Shown one piece after another: positions 46,106 through 54,770 of a stretch of DNA of 64,000 nt. Numbering within the stretch: the stretch's first letter is position 1; each line of letters starts with the position of its first letter. The position numbers were made by a program, and so were the translations under genes. Location of the stretch: the NCBI GenBank assembly GCA_963796915.1, contig CAWCNI010000002.1:1178001-1242000 (forward strand), written 5' to 3'. Source of the stretch: JAENWD01 sp963796915. GTDB taxonomy: Bacteria; Acidobacteriota; Vicinamibacteria; Vicinamibacterales; JAENWD01. The notes beneath the pieces were generated by a model. It did no database searches. It was not told the origin of the DNA and saw only the letters and a list, made by a program, of their open reading frames with translations.

Positions 46106-47149
46106 CTACCGGTCCCAGTCGCCGTCGCCGAACACCACGTGCCATCGCCCGGACGTGACAGAGGCCAGGCGGGGGATGCCGTTTGGCCGCGCGCACAGGT
46201 GGCCGTTCGCGACGCCCTTGAAGAATCCGTGCCGCTTCAGATCCGCGGCCAGTGCCGCGCTCGTGCAGAGCACCTGCACCCGCGCGACACGGGCCTGCGC
46301 AAACGTTCGCATGAGGTCAGTCAGCAGCGCATCGCGGCTCAATCGATCGTCGTCGGCGGCGAACAGATCGATGATCCAGCCCAGTCGAAGGCCGCGACGC
46401 TCTTCATGCCGCGTGACGGCAAACCCGGTGAGGACGCCATCACGACGCGCTTCGGTGATGGTGTACTGCTTCTGCGGCGTATCCCGATAGCGCCACTGGA
46501 CGTAGGCGGCATCGCGACGAACGCACGCGTCGAAGCCCTCTCGCGCGCGCTCCCAGAGGCGATCGTAATCGTCGCCAATGTGCCCGGCCTCACTGACAAC
46601 AATCTCCCGCGACAGGGGACGGCGCCGCTTCGCCAGGCGCATCATCGCGGCCGTGAGCGGAGCGGCAAGATGGCCGGCCACGCGGCCGTACCGGCGGCCG
46701 ACGACGGCCCCCGGATCGAGCACCGCCTGATAGGCCGGCACAAATCCGAGGTCCTGGAATCCGAGCCGCTTGCAGATCAGATAACTGGTGCGCGCGAGGC
46801 CGAGACCGAGCGCGACGTCCGCGTTCTCCATCCACGCCTTTGCCAGCGCGATGCTGTGGCCCTGGCCCTCGGCGTCGGGGCTGACGAAGTAGTCGATGCC
46901 CCACGCGCCGCGGACTTCGCGATCGCCCCACCACAGCGTCACCGGCATCGTGCCCATCTGTCCGAGAGGATGCGTGTCGTTGCGCGCGACGTAGACCACG
47001 GGACCGTCGGGCGACTGCGGGTTGCGCTCGTATTGCCACGCCCATGACGCCTGTCGCGCGGCCGCCTTCGAGTCGCCGAAGATGCGGCGGTAGATGTCGT
47101 TGAGTTCGTTCGCGTCTGCGGTGGATCGGAGGCCGATCTGCACGCTCAC
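46106..47149 (-). CDS. GNAT-family acyltransferase-like protein
   Basis: About 347 residues from GTG 47149. N-terminal GNAT features: DANELNDIYRRIFGDSK, WAWQYERNP, PVVYVARNDTHPLGQMG, then WGIDYFVSPDAEGQGHSIAL with the acetyl-CoA-loop-like EGQGHS. A second, more diverged half has WRYRDTPQKQYTITEARRDG and LLTDLMRTFAQARVARVQVL, like FemAB/GNAT double-domain proteins. Acyl donor and acceptor are unknown. Confidence 0.78.
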   Translation of the reverse strand: MSVQIGLRSTADANELNDIYRRIFGDSKAAARQASWAWQYERNPQSPDGPVVYVARNDTHPLGQMGTMPVTLWWGDREVRGAWGIDYFVSPDAEGQGHSIALAKAWMENADVALGLGLARTSYLICKRLGFQDLGFVPAYQAVLDPGAVVGRRYGRVAGHLAAPLTAAMMRLAKRRRPLSREIVVSEAGHIGDDYDRLWERAREGFDACVRRDAAYVQWRYRDTPQKQYTITEARRDGVLTGFAVTRHEERRGLRLGWIIDLFAADDDRLSRDALLTDLMRTFAQARVARVQVLCTSAALAADLKRHGFFKGVANGHLCARPNGIPRLASVTSGRWHVVFGDGDWDR

Positions 47150-47164
47150 GACAGTCGCACTGCC

Positions 47165-47194
47165 TTGAACGACATTGTCAAAACACTCTACACT
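47165..47194 (+). promoter_or_regulatory. candidate sigma-70-type promoter, KASIII operon
   Basis: TTGAAC (47165-47170) and TACACT (47189-47194) are separated by 18 bp in the only AT-rich patch between the divergent GNAT and KASIII genes. It leaves a very short leader to ATG 47206. Confidence 0.4.
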
Positions 47195-47205
47195 ATATCC
47201 CGCTG

Positions 47206-48192
47206 ATGCCCACCGCGACGGCGAGAATCCTCTCGACGGGATCGTATCTGCCGGAACGCGTCGTACCGAACGAGGCCCTGACGCAATTCCCCGCCGTGAC
47301 GCTGCCGATGATCGCCGAAAAGACCGGCATCTCGGCGCGCCGCTACGCCGCGGCCGACGAGGCCACGTCGGACCTGGGGGCCGCCGCCGCGCGCCAGTGC
47401 CTCCAGCGGGCCGGGGTCTCGGCAGACGACGTCGATGTGATCATCCTGGCGACCTCGTCGCCCGATCGCATTCAGCCGGCGACGGCGACACGCGTGCAGG
47501 AGTTGATCGGCGCACGCAAGGCATATGCGTTCGACGTGAACTCGGTCTGCTCCGGTGCCGTGTTTGCGCTCCACCTCGCCGATGCGCTGGTCCGGACGGG
47601 CGCTGCCGCGCGCGTCCTGGTCGTCGCGAGCGAGCTGTACTCGCGCAGTCATATGAACCCGCGAGACTTCGCGACGTGCGCGTGCCTCGGCGATGGCGCG
47701 GGCGCGGCGCTGGTCGTCGCCGGCGACGCCGGGCATGCCATCGTCGGCACCAGGCTTCACACTGATGGCTCCGGCGCCGATCTCATCCAGGTGCCGGCCG
47801 GCGGAACGATGCTCCCGTACGCCCAGATGGAGCGGCCGCAGGACGCCTACTTCATGATGCGCGGCCGCGACGTGCAGGAATTCGTCGTCACGCAGGGCGC
47901 GGCCGTCGTCGAGGAGTTGCTCAGCGCGCACGGCGTCGATCGCCAGAGCGTCGCGTTCGTCGTGCCACACCAGGCCAACATCACGGTGCTGCAGGCGCTG
48001 GCGGAACGGCTCGAGATCGATTTCGACAAGTTCGTCATCACCCTGGATCGCTACGGCAATACGGCCGCCGCGTCGGTCCTGATCGCCTTTGACGATCTTC
48101 TGATGTCCGGCCGCGCCCGTGCGGGCGATCTGGGCGTGCTGGTCGTGTTTGGAGGAGGCCTGTCATGGGCAGCGACGCTCATCAGGATCTGA
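47206..48192 (+). CDS. beta-ketoacyl-ACP synthase III (FabH-like)
   Basis: Thiolase-fold condensing enzyme. The KASIII triad is complete: Cys115 (DVNSVCSGAVFAL), His255 (FVVPHQANI) and Asn285 (DRYGNTAAAS). The N-terminus RILSTGSYLPERVVPNEAL and ISARRYAA are FabH-like, and the C-terminal FGGGLSWAATLIR is typical. It would condense an acyl-CoA or acyl-ACP starter with an extender. Its placement with two carrier domains and an LnmK-like enzyme, rather than with fatty-acid genes, suggests a dedicated pathway. HMG-synthase motifs are absent. Confidence 0.92.
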   Translation: MPTATARILSTGSYLPERVVPNEALTQFPAVTLPMIAEKTGISARRYAAADEATSDLGAAAARQCLQRAGVSADDVDVIILATSSPDRIQPATATRVQELIGARKAYAFDVNSVCSGAVFALHLADALVRTGAAARVLVVASELYSRSHMNPRDFATCACLGDGAGAALVVAGDAGHAIVGTRLHTDGSGADLIQVPAGGTMLPYAQMERPQDAYFMMRGRDVQEFVVTQGAAVVEELLSAHGVDRQSVAFVVPHQANITVLQALAERLEIDFDKFVITLDRYGNTAAASVLIAFDDLLMSGRARAGDLGVLVVFGGGLSWAATLIRI

Positions 48193-48437
48193 GCGACGCG
48201 GCGCGCAAGCGGTTGACGACTGCGCTCATCGCAGTGTTTCGCAAGGCGCCCGCCAGCCTGACGCCAGGACTCCGGCTTGCCGAGATCGGCGGGTGGGACT
48301 CGATGAACGCCGTGACGTTCACCTTCGAGCTCGAAACTGCGTTTGACGTCACCCTCGGCGAGACGACCTTCACCGGGCAGCAGACCATCGCCGACGTGCT
48401 GGCCGTCCTGCGCGAGCGGGGCGCGACCTCAGCATGA
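48165..48437 (+). CDS. acyl carrier protein
   Basis: 90-residue carrier protein. The phosphopantetheine attachment site is Ser46 in EIGGWDSMNAVTF (DSM instead of the usual DSL), followed by FELETAFDVTLGETTFTGQQ. GGAGG lies upstream of ATG 48165, which is inside the end of the KASIII gene (28-nt overlap). Likely holds the intermediate made by the LnmK-like or KASIII enzyme. Confidence 0.88.
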   Translation: MGSDAHQDLSDAARKRLTTALIAVFRKAPASLTPGLRLAEIGGWDSMNAVTFTFELETAFDVTLGETTFTGQQTIADVLAVLRERGATSA

Positions 48438-49633
48438 CGGTCGCGCGCTCGGCGGAAGTCGAGCTCAGGGCATTGATTGCCGAGCTCGTGCGCGAGCGGC
48501 CCGAGGCGATCGATCTCGCCAGGCCGATGGATCAGCAGGGCCTCGACTCGCTCCAGCTGATCATCCTCAGAGAACGTGTCGAGAGCTCGCTTGCCGTCGT
48601 CTTCTCCGACGAGGAGTGGATGGCGCTCGACACGCCGGCACGCGTGCTGGCGCGCGTCAAGTCGGATACGGGCATCACCGATGCGTCCTCCCCGTTGTGG
48701 TCGCGAGCTGATCTGGAGATCGGCATGCCGCTGACGGGCAGGAACAACCTGGCCGAGACGCCGTTGCTGCAGTATCTCGGGGACCAGCGCTGGCGGCAGA
48801 TCAGCGACGTCATCGGCGTGCCGAGCCGCGAGATCGTCGACGACGCAGGGGAGCGGTTGTACGCGACGTTCTTCTTCGTCGAAGTCGCATTCCCTCCTGG
48901 CCGCCCGATGTCGTCGTTCGGCGAGAACGACCAGTTCACCGTAATGAGCTCGCTCGCGCGCTATGGCACGTCGATGGTGGACGGCATCTCGTATCTCGTC
49001 CCGGGTTCCGGCGCGAGCTGGACGCCGTTCACCTCGATGCAGCAGGCGGTAGACGCCGGCGTGCCAGCCGTGCGGATGTCGAATATCTTCGTCAAGCAGT
49101 TCGCCGGCGCCCAGTGGCTGAAGAAGGGACGCCCGGCGCACCCGAACTTCGCGCGCGTCCCGGCGCTGGCCGAGCCACCCGATTCCTACGAGACGACCAA
49201 GCAGGCCGAGCAGGCGGGACGATTCGAATCGAGCACTGCCGAGTGGACGCCGATGACCGACGGCCCGGTGCAGCGCGACTACAAGCTGGTGCCCGATCGC
49301 GACCTGAATGGCGCGGGCCTCGTCTACTTCGCGAACTATCCGATGTTTCTCGACATCTGCGAGCGCGACGTGCTCGCGTCGGCGCGCTCGCCGCTGTCCG
49401 AGGACCTGCTCGACGACAGGACGCTGATCCGGCGCCGCACCGCGTATCTGAACAACGCCTCGTCCAGGGACACCCTGCGGATCGAGATCGAGCCGTGGTC
49501 CCGCGTCGTCGGCTCGCTGTTGCACCTCCACGTGAACAGCCGCATGTTCCGGCGCTCGGACGAGCGGCTCATGATGGTCTCGACAGCCCATAAGGTCGTC
49601 GCCAGAACGGTTCCAGGGACCCTCAAAGGTTAG
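48434..49633 (+). CDS. ACP-LnmK fusion (Pnap_2097-type acyltransferase/decarboxylase-like)
   Basis: Residues 1-78 form a carrier domain with Ser39 in QQGLDSLQLI. From about 93 a double-hot-dog domain of the LnmK type begins: LEIGMPLTGRNNLAETPLLQ, YLGDQRWRQISDVIG, ERLYATFFFVEV, SYLVPGSGASWTPFTSM, ending FRRSDERLMMVSTAHKVV. LnmK of leinamycin synthesis transfers methylmalonyl to an ACP and decarboxylates it to propionyl-ACP. Here carrier and enzyme are fused. The ATG overlaps the ACP stop (ATGA). Substrate is inferred from LnmK only. Confidence 0.78.
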   Translation: MTVARSAEVELRALIAELVRERPEAIDLARPMDQQGLDSLQLIILRERVESSLAVVFSDEEWMALDTPARVLARVKSDTGITDASSPLWSRADLEIGMPLTGRNNLAETPLLQYLGDQRWRQISDVIGVPSREIVDDAGERLYATFFFVEVAFPPGRPMSSFGENDQFTVMSSLARYGTSMVDGISYLVPGSGASWTPFTSMQQAVDAGVPAVRMSNIFVKQFAGAQWLKKGRPAHPNFARVPALAEPPDSYETTKQAEQAGRFESSTAEWTPMTDGPVQRDYKLVPDRDLNGAGLVYFANYPMFLDICERDVLASARSPLSEDLLDDRTLIRRRTAYLNNASSRDTLRIEIEPWSRVVGSLLHLHVNSRMFRRSDERLMMVSTAHKVVARTVPGTLKG

Positions 49634-49639
49634 GCTCCG

Positions 49640-50764
49640 GTGGAAGCCTGGAACCGGAATCGACTCACTGCAGCCCTCGGGATTGACTATCCGTTCATCC
49701 AGGGGCCGTTCGGCGGGTTCTCGTCCCAGACACTGACGGCGGCCGTCTCCAACTGGGGCGGGCTCGGCTCCTTCGGCGCGCATGGCCTGACGCCGTCTGG
49801 AATCAGCGACGCGATCGAAGAGATTCGGTCACTGACCACGAAGCCTTTCGCGATCAACCTGTGGGTGTCGATGGAGGACGCAGGCGCTCGCACATCGGAT
49901 GAGAGCGCGTTCAACCGGAGCCTTGCGCCGCTGGCGCCTCACCTTGCCGCGCTCGGCGCGTCGCGCCCGGCCTACGCGCCCTATGCGCCACTGCGCTTCG
50001 AGGATCAGGCCCGCGTGCTGCTCGACGCCAGGGTGCCGGCGTTCAGCTTCATTTTCGGAATTCCATCACGCGACATCCTGGACGAGTGTCGCGCGAAGGG
50101 CATCGTCACGATTGGCACGGCGACCACACCCGACGAGGCTGCGGCGCTGCAGCACGCCGGCGTTGACGCCATTGCCGCTTCCGGCTTCGAGGCCGGTGGA
50201 CATCGGGGCTCGTTCCTTCGCGCGGCGGAAGACTCTCTGGTCGGCACGCTGGCGCTCGTGCCTCAGATCGTCGATGCGGTGAGCGTGCCGGTGATCGCGG
50301 CAGGCGGAATTGCGGATGCGCGCGGTGTCGTCGCCGCGCTCGCGCTCGGCGCGGAGGGCGTCCAGATGGGCACCGCACTGCTGGCCTGCGAAGGGTCCGG
50401 CGCCAGCCGGCTTCATCGCGACGCGTTGCTGCAGGGGAAGGCCGGGCACACCGGCCTGACGAAGGGTTTCACCGGACGTCTCGCACGAGGTATCCATAAC
50501 CGGCTCATGGAGGAGCTGAGCCGCGAGGGACGCGAGATCCTGCCGTATCCGCTGCAGCGCGGCCTCGTCAGGAGCCTGTCGATTCCCGCAGAGGCGGCGG
50601 GCCGCGAGGACCTGCTGCCGTTGTGGGCCGGCCAGAGCGCGAGTCTGTCCGCGAACACCGACGCCCAGGCGTTTCTGAGCGCGCTGGTTCAAGACGTCTC
50701 GGCTATCGCCGGGCCTGTAGCGCAGTGGAGCGCGCAGCGGAGGCAGGCCCGCCGGCGTTCGTGA
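49640..50764 (+). CDS. FMN-dependent nitronate monooxygenase-like oxidoreductase
   Basis: TIM-barrel flavoprotein of the NMO/2-nitropropane dioxygenase family: LGIDYPFIQGPFGGFSSQTL, LGSFGAHGLTPSGI, TKPFAINLWV, VDAIAASGFEAGGHRGSFL (catalytic-His region) and the phosphate-binding VPVIAAGGIADARGVVAALA / GAEGVQMGTALL. The same fold includes enoyl reductases of fatty-acid and polyketide pathways (FabK, PfaD), which fits its place six bases after the ACP-LnmK gene. Start GTG 49640. Confidence 0.9.
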   Translation: MEAWNRNRLTAALGIDYPFIQGPFGGFSSQTLTAAVSNWGGLGSFGAHGLTPSGISDAIEEIRSLTTKPFAINLWVSMEDAGARTSDESAFNRSLAPLAPHLAALGASRPAYAPYAPLRFEDQARVLLDARVPAFSFIFGIPSRDILDECRAKGIVTIGTATTPDEAAALQHAGVDAIAASGFEAGGHRGSFLRAAEDSLVGTLALVPQIVDAVSVPVIAAGGIADARGVVAALALGAEGVQMGTALLACEGSGASRLHRDALLQGKAGHTGLTKGFTGRLARGIHNRLMEELSREGREILPYPLQRGLVRSLSIPAEAAGREDLLPLWAGQSASLSANTDAQAFLSALVQDVSAIAGPVAQWSAQRRQARRRS

Positions 50765-50843
50765 CCGACGAGAGGGCCGTTCGCGTTCACTCGTCAGCCC
50801 GGGGCCGCCGCGGGTATGATCGCGGTTTCAGGAGAGCGCAGCC

Positions 50844-51440
50844 ATGAAGCGTGTTCTGCTAGGTATTGTTCTGTTAGCCGTTGCCGCCATTCCGGCTCTC
50901 GCCGCGTTGACGAAAGGCGCGAAGGCGCCAGACTTTTCAGCAAAGGCCTCGCTGGCGGGCAAGGAGTTCGACTACTCGCTCAGCGAAGCGCTGAAGAAGG
51001 GGCCCGTCGTCGTCTACTTCTACCCGTCAGCGTTCACCGGCGGGTGCAACATCGAGGCGCACACCTTCGCCGAGAACAAGGAGAAGTTCGACGCCGCCGG
51101 CGCGACGATCATCGGCGTGTCGCGCGACAGCATCGCCAGGCTCAACGCCTTCTCGGCCGACCCGCAGTACTGCGCCGGCAAAATCGCCGTCGCCTCCGAT
51201 GCTGACGGCGCGATTGCGGCGTCGTTCCAGCTGAAGAGCGGTGCCGGCAAGCCGGGCATGAAGGACTCGCGCGGCGAAGCGATCGACCACGACTTCACCG
51301 AGCGGACGACCTTTGTCGTGACGCAGGCGGGGACGATCGCCGCGACGCTTTCATCCAGCGACGACAAGATCACCCCCGCGGAGCACGTCGAGAAGTCACT
51401 GGCCGCAGTGCAGCAGCTCGGCAAGCCCGCCGCGAACTAG
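50844..51440 (+). CDS. exported peroxiredoxin
   Basis: AhpC/TSA-family thiol peroxidase with a signal peptide (LLGIVLLAVAAIPALAAL). Peroxidatic Cys68 in YPSAFTGGCNIEAHTF; a second cysteine, Cys110, in SADPQYCAGKI could resolve it. 198 residues. Reduces peroxides in the periplasm; the reductant is unknown. Confidence 0.93.
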   Translation: MKRVLLGIVLLAVAAIPALAALTKGAKAPDFSAKASLAGKEFDYSLSEALKKGPVVVYFYPSAFTGGCNIEAHTFAENKEKFDAAGATIIGVSRDSIARLNAFSADPQYCAGKIAVASDADGAIAASFQLKSGAGKPGMKDSRGEAIDHDFTERTTFVVTQAGTIAATLSSSDDKITPAEHVEKSLAAVQQLGKPAAN

Positions 51441-51556
51441 TCCGATCCCGGGGGAGTGAGGATGTCGAATGGCGGACAATCGCGCCGACACGTCTCACTC
51501 CCTCGACGCTTCGCCAACCACTCGAAGGCAGTTCGTCCGGCACGCGGCATCCTCGA

Positions 51557-52156
51557 TTGACGAAGTCCAACGCGCGATCGCGCGATAACGTGAAGGGCAC
51601 GCGTCCGGGCGCGACCGCTGAGGCTGGTACCACTCGCGGCGCCATCGTTCGCCATCCCGACTACCCGCAATGGGGGAACGGATACGTGATTCACGCGAGA
51701 AAGACCGCCTCGGACGTGTTCTTCCAATGGGGCGGCATGCGGCGGATTCCGCTGGCCGAACCCCTTCATCCACTGCAGACGGCCGGCGCGCTGGCGGAGG
51801 TCTTCACGCTCTGCGCGGAGCTGCCGGCGCGATCCTGGTCGCGAGCGCATCACAGCCTCTACGCGATCGAGCTTGATCCAGCCGTGTGGAAGCACCGCGG
51901 GTTTCGAGAGCGCAATCCTGGCGGCGCCGCCGGCGGGTGCCTGTACCTCGGCGCGACGGGTCTGACGCCGGAGGAACGGTTCAAGCGGCACACGTCCGGC
52001 AAGCAGTCCGGACGGTTCGTCCGCAAGTATGGACTCCGGCTGCGTCTCGATCTGGTCGAGGGATTCTCGCGCCTCCCGTATCGGATTGCTGCCTGCATGG
52101 AGCCGAGGTTCGCCGCATGGTTACGCGCACAGGGATTCGGGGTCTGGCAGAACTGA
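51557..52156 (+). CDS. DUF3553 / GIY-YIG-like protein
   Basis: 199 residues. Residues 25-65 match a DUF3553 beta module (GAIVRHPDYPQWGNGYV, SDVFFQWGGMRRI), often found at the end of UvrD-type helicases. From about 100 there is a GIY-YIG-like segment: LYAIELDPAVWKHRGF, then CLYLGATGLTPEERFKRHTS and KYGLRLRLDLVEGF. The usual GIY and YIG tyrosines appear as LYAI and LYLG, and a candidate catalytic Arg is in the ERFKRH stretch. A small DNA-repair or restriction nuclease is possible; no substrate evidence. Confidence 0.65.
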   Translation: MTKSNARSRDNVKGTRPGATAEAGTTRGAIVRHPDYPQWGNGYVIHARKTASDVFFQWGGMRRIPLAEPLHPLQTAGALAEVFTLCAELPARSWSRAHHSLYAIELDPAVWKHRGFRERNPGGAAGGCLYLGATGLTPEERFKRHTSGKQSGRFVRKYGLRLRLDLVEGFSRLPYRIAACMEPRFAAWLRAQGFGVWQN

Positions 52157-54072
52157 CACGACGCGAGCTGCTGGCGCTCGTTGGCGGCGGCACAGCGACT
52201 GTGGTCGCCGGCGGGCTGCCCGTCACGCTGCGGGCGCTGGCCGCGACGACTGCCGGCGTCGTCACGCCCTTGCCGCTGCGGGACGTCCGCCTGCTCGACG
52301 GCCCGTTCCGCGACGCCCAGGCCCGCGACCTCGCCTATCTCCTCCTGCTGCAGCCGGATCGGATGCTGCACAACTTCCGCGTCAACGCCGGCCTCGAGCC
52401 GCAGGGCGCCGGTCTACGGCGGCTGGGAATCGGAGGAGCCGTGGGTGGAGATCCGCTGTCACGGCCACACGCTCGGGCACTACTTGAGCGCGACCTCCCT
52501 GATGTACGCCGCCACAGGCGACGCGCGGATGAAGCAGCGTGTCGACTTCATCGTCGACGAACTGGCGGAGTGCCAGCGGGCCGGAAAGACCGGTCTCGTG
52601 TGCGCCTTCCCGGACGGCGCGAAGCCGCTCGAGAACGCCGTCGCCAGCCGTCCGTTCACCGGCGTGCCGTGGTACACGATGCACAAGATCTTCGCCGGGC
52701 TGCGCGATGCGCACCTGTTCACGCGGCAGCGCGCCGGCGCTCGACGTGCTCGTGAAGCTGGCTGAGTGGACTGCCGCCGCCACGGCACCGATGTCGGACG
52801 AGCAGTTCCAGCACATGCTCGACACCGAGCACGGCGGCATGAACGAGGTGCTGGCGGACGTGTCGGCGATCACCAGCGACCCGAAGTACCTCGCGCTCGC
52901 CCGGCGCTTCAGTCACCGGAAGGTGCTGGCTCCGCTCGCCGACGCTCGCGATCCCCTCGATGGCCTGCATGCCAACACCCAGATCCCGAAGGTCGTCGGC
53001 TTCCAGCGCATCGCGCAGTTGACCGGCGACGATCGAGTACGGGAGGGCGGCGTCTTTCTTCTGGCAGGCGGTCGTCGAACGCCGCTCGTTCGTCACCGGC
53101 GGCCACGGCGACAACGAGCACTTCTTCCCGCCAGCCGAGTTCGCCACGCATCTGCCGTCCGCCAAGACCATGGAGACGTGCGGCACGCACAACATGCTGC
53201 GACTGACGCGGCTGCTGTTCGAGCAGGCGCCGTCGGCGGCGTACGCGGACTACTACGAGCGCGCCCTCTACAACGGCATCCTCGCCTCACAGGATCCCGA
53301 GTCGGGGATGATGACGTATTTCCAGGCGACGCGGCCCGGCTACGTGCGTCTCTTCCACACGCCGGAGCGCTCCTTCTGGTGCTGCACCGGCACCGGCATG
53401 GAGAACCACGCGAAGTACGGCGACTCGATCTACTTCCACGGCGCAGACGCGCTCTGGGTCAACCTCTTCATCGCGTCGACGGCAGCCTGGAAGTGCAAGG
53501 GGATGACGCTGCGGCAGGAGACCACATTCCCTGACCATCCCGGCACGCGGCTCGCGGTGACAGTCGAACGGCCGGTGCGCGCGGCACTGCATGTGCGGCG
53601 GCCGGCCTGGTGTCCCGCCATGGCGGTGCGCGTCAACGGCCAGCGCTGGACGGGGGAGGCCGCGGTGAACGGCTACGTCGCGATCGATCGGCAGTGGCGG
53701 ACCGGCGACGTCGTGGAGGTGGACCTGCCGATGACGCTCCGCGCTGAGCGGCTGCCCGGCGCGAGCGACCTCGTCGCCTTCGTCTATGGGCCGATCGTGC
53801 TTGCCGGACGGCTGGGCCGCGACGGCCTCACCACCGGCAGCCAGATCATCGTCAACGAACGCGAATCGGGAACGATGCTGAACGCGGCCGTCGAGGTCCC
53901 GGTGCTCGTCGGCGACGCCGCGTCGGTGACGCAGGCGCTCGTGCAGGACGCGCGCGACCCGCTGGTCTTCAGGACGAAGGGGATCGGCCGCCCGGCCGAT
54001 ATCGAGCTGTCGCCTTTCTATCGGCTCGCCCACGAGCGTTACGCGCTGTACTGGAAAGTCGCCGCGGCGTAG
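52117..54072 (+). pseudogene. GH127 (beta-L-arabinofuranosidase-like) glycosidase with three frameshifts
   Basis: Tat-type leader LTRRELLALVGGGTAT, then the GH127/DUF1680 barrel: VRLLDGPFRDAQ, MLHNFRVNAGL, GGWESEEPWVEI, GHTLGHYLSATSLMYAATGD, NTQIPKVVGFQRIAQLTG and the zinc/catalytic cysteine region TCGTHNMLRLTRL and FWCCTGTGMENHAKY. The frame changes at 52411/52412 (extra G), 52724 (extra C) and 53034 (extra C). Each removal restores family sequence (QGAVYGGWE, LFTGSAPALDV, GDDEYGRAASFFWQ). The start overlaps the previous gene by 40 nt. As read it yields no full-length enzyme. Confidence 0.85.
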
Positions 54073-54140
54073 AAGGGCAGGGCAGGGCACGGGCACGCGG
54101 ACGGTTCACACCAGGGCCTGTGCTATCGTGCGTCCCCACG

Positions 54141-54752
54141 ATGAAATTCAAGCAGTTCAGCGCGATAGCCAGTGTCTGTCTCCTCGGCGCGTGTCGCGGC
54201 GCCTCAACGGAGACCGCCGCTCAGCCACCTGCCACCGCACTGGCGACTGGGCCCGCTGCGGCCAGTGCTGCCACGCCTGCGGCCGCCACGCCTACGGCTG
54301 CCGCCGGCACCGCCGCCGCTAAGCCGACTCCAACAGGTGCCACGGCGACCCGATCGAGTCCGGGTGCTCCGACGGCAGAAAGCATGGAGCCCTGCCTGAC
54401 GTTTACCCCACACGCCATCGCCAGACTTGCGGGCGTGCGCGTGTCCAAGCCAACTGCCGGTGCACACGACTGTCAGTGGCTCGCGACCGATGGCTCTGGC
54501 CGCGTCATGGTCAGCGTCACTTCCTCCTCTGACCCCGAACCCGGAAAGCCCTCGACCGGACTCAGGCAGTTGCCTGACGTCGGCGCCCACGGATTCGTCG
54601 CGCGGGATGGGGCCGCGTGGATCGCCGGCGCCGCACTCGCTGAAGAAGCCGTTCGCGTCTCGGTCTCAGGGACCGGTGCGAGCGAGGAGAAGGCGATCGC
54701 ACTGCTGAAGGAAACACTCCACCGGCGCACGACCGGCGCCGAATCGTTCTGA
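54141..54752 (+). CDS. lipoprotein with DUF3558-like domain
   Basis: Lipobox LLGAC (Cys about 18) after a short signal MKFKQFSAIASVC. A 60-residue Ala/Thr/Pro-rich stalk follows. A compact C-terminal domain has two cysteines (MEPCLTFTPHAIARLAG and AHDCQWLATDGSGRVMVSV), GAHGFVARDGAAWIAGAAL and a terminal helix EEKAIALLKETLHR. The arrangement resembles DUF3558 surface lipoproteins. Function unknown; next to another unknown exported protein. Confidence 0.7.
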   Translation: MKFKQFSAIASVCLLGACRGASTETAAQPPATALATGPAAASAATPAAATPTAAAGTAAAKPTPTGATATRSSPGAPTAESMEPCLTFTPHAIARLAGVRVSKPTAGAHDCQWLATDGSGRVMVSVTSSSDPEPGKPSTGLRQLPDVGAHGFVARDGAAWIAGAALAEEAVRVSVSGTGASEEKAIALLKETLHRRTTGAESF

Positions 54753-54770
54753 GGAATCAGGGAGACACAC

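Noticed and set aside
47206..48192. HMG-CoA-synthase-like beta-branching enzyme
   Set aside because: Active-site contexts (VCSGAVFAL, PHQAN, GNTAAAS) are those of KASIII/FabH, not HMG synthases.
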